Below are positions 25,012 to 31,262 of a DNA stretch of 33,887 bases, in pieces. Each line of letters begins with the position of its first letter. Position 1 is the stretch's first letter. A model generated the notes under the pieces. The model saw only the letters and a program-made list of their open reading frames with translations, was not told where the DNA came from and did no database searches. Position numbers and translations under genes: made by a program. The stretch spans positions 1 to 33,887 of the forward strand of contig CACNFS010000010.1 of assembly GCA_902619835.1 (NCBI GenBank), given 5' to 3'. The stretch comes from an uncultured Pelagibacteraceae bacterium (GTDB lineage: Bacteria > Pseudomonadota > Alphaproteobacteria > Pelagibacterales > Pelagibacteraceae).

Positions 25012-26952
25012 ATGAAATACTCTAAAAAATTAAGGAATTTTGAGGGGGAAGAGTTGAGTCGAAGTTATAGAGAAATTTACGAAAAATCTATCAAAAACAA
25101 AGAGGATTTCTGGAAAGAGATTTCAGAAAATATCTTTTGGTACAAAAAACCATCAAAAATATTAAACTCTGATAACCCTCCTTTCTATAAATGGTTTGAA
25201 GATGGTATTACAAACACTTGTTATAACGCTTTAGACCTTCATATCGACAATGGTAAAGGTGAAAAACTTGCTATCATCTACGATAGCCCAATAACAGGAA
25301 TAAAAAAAAATATTACATACAATGAATTAAGAGAGAAAGTATCTTTATTTGCCGGTGCTCTAAAAAATCAAGGAGTTAATAAAGGAGATAGGGTAATAAT
25401 TTATATGCCGATGATTCCTGAGGCTGTTGTAGCAATGTTAGCGTGTGGGAGAATCGGCGCAGTTCACTCTGTCGTATTTGGTGGCTTTGCTGCGAATGAG
25501 TTAGCAAGCAGAATTGACGACTCTAAAGCAAAAATTTTAGTAACTGCATCTTGTGGTTATGAACCTGGTAGAACTGTTCATTATAAACCTCTTGTAAATA
25601 AAGCTTTAGAATTAGCTAACCATAAACCTGAAAGATGTATTATCTTTCAAAGAGAGAAGGATAAAGCGGATCTTAATCCAAAAATTGATATAACCTGGAT
25701 AGACGCTCACAAAGGCGCAAAGCCAACAGAGTGTGAAAAAATGAATTCTAACGATTATGCTTACATACTTTACACTTCAGGAACTACTGGACTTCCGAAA
25801 GGTATAGTAAGAGATATTGGCGGTCACATAGTTGCATTAAAATGGACAATGAAAAATATTTACAATATTGAACCAGATGACGTCTGGTGGTCAGCTAGTG
25901 ATATTGGCTGGATTGTAGGTCATTCTTACATCGTTTATGCACCTTTATTTTATGGATGCACCACAGTTTTGTTTGAGGGAAAACCAGTTGGAACACCTGA
26001 TGCAGGAGTTTTTTGGAGAATCATTTCTGAACATAAAGTCAAATCTCTTTTTACTGCACCAACTGCTATTAGAGCTATTAAAAAAGAGGATCCAAACGGT
26101 GAATTTTTTAAAAAATATGATTTAAGCAAATTTGACAAACTTTTTCTTGCGGGGGAAAGAGCTGATCCGGATACAATAAAGTGGTTTGAAAAATTATCTA
26201 ACTCTCCTGTTATTGATCACTGGTGGCAAACTGAAACTAGTTGGGCAATTACATCGGATTGCACAGGAATAGAATCGTCCCCTGTAAAATATGGTTCAGC
26301 TTTTAAGCCAGTACCAGGTTATGATTTAAAAGTTTTAAATTCTGAAGGCAGGGTAGTTGAAGCAGGAAAAATGGGAGATATTGTAGTAAAACTTCCTTTA
26401 CCTCCAGGAACTTTTCCTACTTTGTGGGGCGCTGATAAAAGATATAAAGAGAATTATATGACGACTTACCCAGGTTATTATCAAACCTACGATGCTGGTC
26501 ACATTGATGAGGATGGCTATGTTTGGATAATGTCTAGAACGGATGATATAATCAATGTTGCAGGACATAGGCTTTCCACTGGAGCAATAGAGGAAGTGTT
26601 AGCGGAACACCCAAACGTCGCTGAATGTGCAGTTATTGGAATTGCTGATAAACTTAAAGGGCAATTACCCATAGGATTACTAGCCCTCAAAGCAGGAGTT
26701 ACTAAAGAAAAAAAAGAAATAATTAATGAATGTGTAAAAATGGTGAGAGAAAAAGTTGGGCCTGTCGCGGCATTTAAAATAGCTATTGTAGTAAAACGAT
26801 TGCCAAAAACTCGATCTGGTAAAGTATTAAGAGGAACAGTAAGAAAGATTGCTGATAATGAACCTTATAAAATGCCAGCCACCATAGATGATCCAGCCAT
26901 CTTAGATGAAATAAAAGCTGACCTAATTGACAACAAAATTTTAAAACTTTAA
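25012..26952 (+). CDS. prpE: Propionyl-CoA synthetase-like acyl-CoA ligase (PrpE/ACSS3 type)
   Basis: ATP-dependent short-chain acyl-CoA synthetase that activates the acid via an acyl-AMP intermediate. About 646 residues. The adenylate-forming signature is YTSGTTGLPKG, followed by the WWQTETSW motif, YDAGHIDEDGYVWIMSRTDD and the catalytic Lys of PKTRSGKVLRG. The phrases GYEPGRTVHYKPLV, GTPDAGVFWRIISEH and DIGWIVGHSYIVYAPL point to the propionyl-CoA synthetase branch rather than acetyl-CoA synthetase, so propionate (or acrylate) is the likely substrate. The start is the ATG at 25012, 6 bases after GGGG; a TTG at 25000 is in frame but less likely. Its 3' end overlaps the convergent amidohydrolase gene by 12 bases. 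Confidence 0.9.
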   Translation: MKYSKKLRNFEGEELSRSYREIYEKSIKNKEDFWKEISENIFWYKKPSKILNSDNPPFYKWFEDGITNTCYNALDLHIDNGKGEKLAIIYDSPITGIKKNITYNELREKVSLFAGALKNQGVNKGDRVIIYMPMIPEAVVAMLACGRIGAVHSVVFGGFAANELASRIDDSKAKILVTASCGYEPGRTVHYKPLVNKALELANHKPERCIIFQREKDKADLNPKIDITWIDAHKGAKPTECEKMNSNDYAYILYTSGTTGLPKGIVRDIGGHIVALKWTMKNIYNIEPDDVWWSASDIGWIVGHSYIVYAPLFYGCTTVLFEGKPVGTPDAGVFWRIISEHKVKSLFTAPTAIRAIKKEDPNGEFFKKYDLSKFDKLFLAGERADPDTIKWFEKLSNSPVIDHWWQTETSWAITSDCTGIESSPVKYGSAFKPVPGYDLKVLNSEGRVVEAGKMGDIVVKLPLPPGTFPTLWGADKRYKENYMTTYPGYYQTYDAGHIDEDGYVWIMSRTDDIINVAGHRLSTGAIEEVLAEHPNVAECAVIGIADKLKGQLPIGLLALKAGVTKEKKEIINECVKMVREKVGPVAAFKIAIVVKRLPKTRSGKVLRGTVRKIADNEPYKMPATIDDPAILDEIKADLIDNKILKL

Positions 26953-28254
26953 CGGTGTTCCTTTAGAGTCCGCAACCACTTTACCATCAGACATTACCAA
27001 ATGACCATTTACGATTGTAGCTACAGGAAAACCTTTTACTTTATGATTGTTAAAAGGTGTCCATCCACATTTACTTGCTATCATCTCATTTTTGATAACA
27101 ACCTCTTTATTCATATCAGCAATTGTTAAATCTGCGTCATAACCCTCTTTTAGATATCCCTTATTTTTAATCCCAAAAATTTTACAAGGATTTTCACACA
27201 TCAAGTTTATCAGTTGTTGCAGTGTTAGTTTTCCATTATTTACATGATCCAGCATAACTGGAAAAATAGTTTGAACTCCTGGCATACCTGAAGGAGAATT
27301 AGGATATTCTTTGTCTTTATTTTCTTTTAAGTGTGGGGCATGGTCAGAACCGAGTACATCGACTATATTATTCTTAATTGCTACCCATAAACGATCATAG
27401 TGTTCCTTAGTTCTTATAGGAGGATTCATTTGAGCATAAGTTCCGAGTTTGTTGTAACAATCTGGTGCGTACATAGTTAAATGCTGAGGTGTAGTTTCGA
27501 AAGTAACATTTTTTTTGTGCATAGCTAAAAAATCTACTTCTTCTCTCGTCGTAATATGAAGGACGTGAATTTTTTTGTTATATCGCTCTGCAATTTTAAC
27601 TACCCTTCGAGTAGAAGACATTGCAACTTCTACATTTCTCCACTCAGCGTGTGAATTAACGTCTCCTTTTTTAATAAATTTTTTTCTAAGTTTAATAATA
27701 TCTTCATCCTCAGAGTGAATAGAAACAATTCTATCACTACTGGAAATTACTTTTTCGATATCGGCCTCTTTATCAACTAATAAGTTCCCTGTTGATGAAC
27801 CCGCAAATAATTTAACACCACAACATCCTTCAACATCTTTTAGCTGAGCAAGTTGATTAGTATTGTCAGGTGTTGCTCCGAAATAAAAAGCATAATTACA
27901 ATGCATTCTATTTTTAGCTGCTTTTAACTTTTTATCGAACTCAACCAAATTAGATGTTGGAGGGTTAGTGTTAGGCATTTCAAATAAAGCTGTTACTCCG
28001 CCTAACACCGCGGCTCTACTTCCACTTTCTAAATCTTCTGCATCAGTTGATCCTGGCTCTCTAAAGTGAACCTGAGTATCAATGATACCTGGCAAAACAA
28101 CTTTATCTGTAGCATCATAAACTTTAGAGCTGTTAAGTTCGATTTTGCCAATCTTTTTAATCTTGTTGCTTGATAAACCAATATCTGTTTTTGTGAGCTT
28201 GCCATCTATGTAGCAAGTACCATTTTTTATAATGAGACTAAAATTATCAGACAT
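26941..28254 (-). CDS. pyrC: Dihydroorotase-type amidohydrolase (class I), Gln in place of first metal His
   Basis: 437-residue cyclic amidohydrolase of the dihydroorotase group (carbamoyl-aspartate to dihydroorotate). Visible active-site elements: His63 in TQVHFREPG, MPNTNPP substrate segment, Lys148 of GVKLFAGSSTG (carboxylated bridging Lys), His180 (HSED), His233 (VLHIT) and Asp304 (LGSDHAPH). The canonical HxH is QxH (Gln61), removing one metal ligand. Alphaproteobacterial dihydroorotase-like proteins with QVHFREPG exist as far as I recall, so this is probably a subgroup trait, not decay; all else is intact. Allantoinase or hydantoinase is the alternative. It shares a 38-base divergent promoter with ygfZ. 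Confidence 0.85.
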   Translation of the reverse strand: MSDNFSLIIKNGTCYIDGKLTKTDIGLSSNKIKKIGKIELNSSKVYDATDKVVLPGIIDTQVHFREPGSTDAEDLESGSRAAVLGGVTALFEMPNTNPPTSNLVEFDKKLKAAKNRMHCNYAFYFGATPDNTNQLAQLKDVEGCCGVKLFAGSSTGNLLVDKEADIEKVISSSDRIVSIHSEDEDIIKLRKKFIKKGDVNSHAEWRNVEVAMSSTRRVVKIAERYNKKIHVLHITTREEVDFLAMHKKNVTFETTPQHLTMYAPDCYNKLGTYAQMNPPIRTKEHYDRLWVAIKNNIVDVLGSDHAPHLKENKDKEYPNSPSGMPGVQTIFPVMLDHVNNGKLTLQQLINLMCENPCKIFGIKNKGYLKEGYDADLTIADMNKEVVIKNEMIASKCGWTPFNNHKVKGFPVATIVNGHLVMSDGKVVADSKGTPLKF

Positions 28255-28260
28255 GATTTA

Positions 28261-28288
28261 ATAAATATATTATACAATATATATTTAT
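28261..28288. promoter_or_regulatory. AT-only inverted repeat in the pyrC-like/ygfZ divergent promoter
   Basis: ATAAATATAT (28261-28270) and ATATATTTAT (28279-28288) are perfect 10-base arms about an 8-base centre, filling almost the whole 38-base gap between two divergent start codons. It must contain both -10 boxes; the symmetry may simply reflect two back-to-back TATA-like elements. Confidence 0.4.
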
Positions 28289-28292
28289 AAAT

Positions 28293-29174
28293 ATGGAAAA
28301 AGATCAAATTATTTTATTAGAAGACCGTGGATTAATCTTAATATCAGGTGAAGATGTCAAAAATTTTCTTCAAAATATCATTACTAATGATATTGAAAAA
28401 GTAAACTTATCTACCTCAATATTTTCAGCTATTTTTACGCCTCAGGGTAAATATTTATTTGAGTTTTTTTTGATACAATCAAAAAATGGTTATTTATTAG
28501 ATTGTGACAATAAATTTACAAATGAAATTATAAATTACTTACTAAAATATAAATTAAGATCAAAAATTGAAATAAAGGATATTTCTAAAGATTATGTAAT
28601 TGGGTTAATTAACTCAGAAAAGTTTTTTGATATACAAAAAAGTGAAAATAAAACCGAAGAAACAATAGAATTTAGGGGTAGCCCTCTTTTTCTTGATCCT
28701 CGAAATAAAGATTTAGGAGCAAGAATAGTCTCATTATTAGAAAAATTACACCTCACAATTAAAAAATTAAACTTAAAGATAATTAAGCCTGATACATATT
28801 TTGCAAAAGCCCATTCTTTAGGAATTCCAATAAAAGGTATTGAAAATTTAAAAGATCAATTGTTTGGATTAGAGGCAAACTTTGAAGAGCTTAACGCAAT
28901 TGATTTCAAAAAGGGGTGCTATATCGGTCAAGAAAACACTGCTAGAATAAAATTAAAAGAGAAATTAAGAAGAAAATTATTGCCAATTTCTTCAAATGAA
29001 AAATTAAATTTAGGTGAAGAAATTTTTTATAACAAAACCAAAATAGGTAAAATACTTATTGAACAACCTTATCCGTTTGGTTTACTAAAAGTAGTAGATC
29101 CAAATGTTGAAGAATTTGAAAATAAAGAACTTTTAGTAAATAACAAAAAGTGTAAAATTTTAAAGAGCGTTTAA
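28293..29174 (+). CDS. ygfZ: YgfZ/IBA57-type folate-binding Fe-S maintenance protein
   Basis: 293 residues of the GcvT-like YgfZ family, which uses a folate site and one conserved Cys to support assembly or repair of certain [4Fe-4S] enzymes. The hallmark K-G-C-Y-x-G-Q-E is at about 207-214 (Cys209), preceded by FEELNAIDF; the N-terminal GEDVKNFLQNIITNDI matches the family. NadA, a [4Fe-4S] enzyme, is encoded just downstream, a possible client but not evidence of one. The 3' end overlaps a possible small gene on the other strand by 15 bases. Confidence 0.93.
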   Translation: MEKDQIILLEDRGLILISGEDVKNFLQNIITNDIEKVNLSTSIFSAIFTPQGKYLFEFFLIQSKNGYLLDCDNKFTNEIINYLLKYKLRSKIEIKDISKDYVIGLINSEKFFDIQKSENKTEETIEFRGSPLFLDPRNKDLGARIVSLLEKLHLTIKKLNLKIIKPDTYFAKAHSLGIPIKGIENLKDQLFGLEANFEELNAIDFKKGCYIGQENTARIKLKEKLRRKLLPISSNEKLNLGEEIFYNKTKIGKILIEQPYPFGLLKVVDPNVEEFENKELLVNNKKCKILKSV

Positions 29175-29279
29175 TAATCTTGAAAGAGAAGCTAAGATCC
29201 CATAACCGCTCAATTCAATAAATGCTATAATTAAAATTATAAACACTATCCGTTTATTTTTTTTTAAGTATTCAATCAT
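29160..29279 (-). CDS. Possible 39-residue single-pass membrane peptide
   Basis: ATG at 29279 to TAA at 29160-29162. Product: basic start (MIEYLKKNKR), then a hydrophobic helix about residues 11-22 with a polar break (ELSGYG) and a short amphipathic tail. It starts 14 bases after the tRNA-Leu 3' end on the same strand and overlaps the ygfZ 3' end. Topology and tidy placement favour a gene, but an open frame of 40 codons is only modest evidence in this composition. I do not recognise a family. Confidence 0.4.
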   Translation of the reverse strand: MIEYLKKNKRIVFIILIIAFIELSGYGILASLSRLLNAL

Positions 29280-29292
29280 AAATAAGCTTTTT

Positions 29293-29376
29293 TGGTGCGG
29301 TCGGAGAGACTCGAACTCTCACGGGAAACCCACACGCCCCTCAAGCGTGCCTGTCTACCAATTTCAGCACGACCGC
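29293..29376 (-). tRNA. tRNA-Leu (anticodon GAG)
   Basis: On the minus strand the 7-bp acceptor stem GCGGTCG/CGACCGC is perfect, followed by discriminator A and an encoded CCA (29295-29293). The anticodon arm is CACGC-TTGAGGG-GCGTG, giving anticodon GAG at 29342-29340; a long variable region and the T arm (GAGAG-TTCGAGT-CTCTC) follow, as expected for a class II tRNA-Leu of 84 bases. It reads CUU/CUC leucine codons. Confidence 0.96.
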
Positions 29377-29437
29377 TACAATTATGCGACAATAAATGAA
29401 TGACAATTTAACCTCAAGTTGATAAATTGGAATTAGT

Positions 29438-30427
29438 ATGTCTTTACATCAACGAAATTTAAACGGTTCTAGCGAGATTTATAAAAAAATCTCAAAATTT
29501 GTGCCAGAAAATGAATGGAAAATTCATGCTCCTTTAATAGAAAAAATTAATGAGTTAAAAAAAGAAAAAAATGCAATCATTCTCGCGCATAATTATCAAA
29601 CTCCAGAAATTTATCACGGAGTAGCCGATATAGCAGCGGACTCTTTAGCGCTAGCAGTTGAAGCCGCAAAGACTTCTGCGGATAAAATTATTATGTGTGG
29701 AGTACATTTCATGGCTGAAACAGCAAAACTAATGAACCCAAACAAAAAAGTTTTTTTACCAGATATGCAAGCAGGTTGTTCACTTGCAAGTTCTATTACA
29801 GGAGAAGATGTGAGGTTATTAAAACTAAAATACCCAGGTGTACCTGTTGTGTCTTACGTTAATACTTCGGCAGATGTAAAAGCTGAAACGGATGTTTGTT
29901 GCACTTCTGCCAACGCAGTTAAAGTTGTTGAGTCTTTAAACGTAGAGAAAGTAATTTTTCTTCCAGACCAATATTTAGCAGATTACGTTGCTAAAAATAC
30001 AAAAGTAAAAATTATTTCTTGGAAAGGTACATGTATTGTCCACGAACAATTTACTGGAAAAGAGATTAAAGATATCAAAAACCAAAATCCAGGCATTAAA
30101 ATTATTGCGCATCCAGAGTGTCCGCCAGATGTAATTGAAGCATCTGACTTTGCAGGTTCTACGTCGGGTATGATAAAATATGTAAAAGATAATCAACCTA
30201 AAAAAGTAATGCTAGTAACTGAATGTTCAATGAGTGATAACGTTGAAGCTGATAATCCAAATGTATCTTTCATCAAGCCGTGCAATCTTTGTCCTTACAT
30301 GAAAAAAATTGATTTAGAAAAAATTTTAGATTGTTTAGAAAATGATACAAATGAAATTATTTTAGATGACAAAACTATAGAAGCTGCTAGAAAATCTGTA
30401 ATTAGAATGACCGAAATTGGTCGTTAG
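29438..30427 (+). CDS. nadA: Quinolinate synthase A
   Basis: Condenses iminoaspartate with dihydroxyacetone phosphate to quinolinate, using a [4Fe-4S] cluster. 329 residues. The three cluster cysteines are assigned by analogy with E. coli as Cys87 (IMCGVHFMAETAK), Cys199 (WKGTCIVHEQF) and Cys285 (CNLCPYMK). AHNYQTPEIY near residue 50 and GSTSGMI near 240 are substrate-site signatures. It is followed directly by nadC; the aspartate oxidase gene nadB is not seen here. Confidence 0.97.
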   Translation: MSLHQRNLNGSSEIYKKISKFVPENEWKIHAPLIEKINELKKEKNAIILAHNYQTPEIYHGVADIAADSLALAVEAAKTSADKIIMCGVHFMAETAKLMNPNKKVFLPDMQAGCSLASSITGEDVRLLKLKYPGVPVVSYVNTSADVKAETDVCCTSANAVKVVESLNVEKVIFLPDQYLADYVAKNTKVKIISWKGTCIVHEQFTGKEIKDIKNQNPGIKIIAHPECPPDVIEASDFAGSTSGMIKYVKDNQPKKVMLVTECSMSDNVEADNPNVSFIKPCNLCPYMKKIDLEKILDCLENDTNEIILDDKTIEAARKSVIRMTEIGR

Positions 30428-30431
30428 ATCA

Positions 30432-31262
30432 GTGCAAAAATTAAATCAATCTTATATTAAATTTGTCGTAAAAAAAGCTCTAGAAGAGGACCTTAGGCCT
30501 AGAGGAGATATAACTACTAAACTCATAAATTCAAAAAATAAAATAATTAAAGCTAAGATCGTAGCTAAACAAGATGGAATAATTGCTGGATTAGAATTCT
30601 GCAAAGTAGCCTTTAAATTGATTGGAAGAGAAACAGTCTTTATCAAAAAAATCTCTGATGGCAAAAAAATTAAAAAAAATAAAATGATTGCTGAAATAAG
30701 AGCTAAAATTAAAACAATCTTAATTGCCGAGAGAACTGCGCTAAACTTTCTTAATCACGCTTCGGGTATCGCAACGTTAACTGATCAATTTGTAAAAAAA
30801 ACTAATAAAAAAACTAAGATATGCTGTACCAGAAAAACTACACCTAATTTGAGAGCTCTTGAAAAGTATGCTGTTAAAAAAGGTGGAGGATATAATCATA
30901 GATATAATTTAAGTGATGAAATCCTGATTAAAGATAATCATATTAGTGCATCTAATAACCTTAAAGAGTTGGTTAAGAAAGCTGTAAAAACAAAAAAAAT
31001 AGTTACAGTAGAAATTGAAAATATTAATCAACTTAAACAAATTATAGGTCTAAAATTTAAAAGAATACTTTTTGATAATATGAAAACTTCACAAATAAAA
31101 AAGTGCTTAAAACTTTGTAAAAATAGGTATCAAACGGAGTATTCAGGAAATGCATCGCTAAAAAATATCAAACAAATATCAAAAATAGGAATAAATAGAA
31201 TATCTGTTGGAGCAATTACGCATAGTGCAAAATCGTTTGATACAACTTTATTATTTAGATAA
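30432..31262 (+). CDS. nadC: Nicotinate-nucleotide pyrophosphorylase (quinolinate phosphoribosyltransferase)
   Basis: Turns quinolinate and PRPP into nicotinate mononucleotide and CO2, the next step after NadA. About 276 residues with typical family motifs: EEDLRPRGDITTKL, AERTALNFLNHASGIAT, CTRKTTPNLRALEKYAVKKGGG, IKDNHI and VEIENINQLK, then ILFDNMK and ISVGAITHSA. I use the GTG at 30432, 4 bases after the nadA stop; a TTG at 30417 inside nadA would add five residues. The 3' end overlaps that of convergent ppdK by 12 bases. Confidence 0.96.
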   Translation: MQKLNQSYIKFVVKKALEEDLRPRGDITTKLINSKNKIIKAKIVAKQDGIIAGLEFCKVAFKLIGRETVFIKKISDGKKIKKNKMIAEIRAKIKTILIAERTALNFLNHASGIATLTDQFVKKTNKKTKICCTRKTTPNLRALEKYAVKKGGGYNHRYNLSDEILIKDNHISASNNLKELVKKAVKTKKIVTVEIENINQLKQIIGLKFKRILFDNMKTSQIKKCLKLCKNRYQTEYSGNASLKNIKQISKIGINRISVGAITHSAKSFDTTLLFR

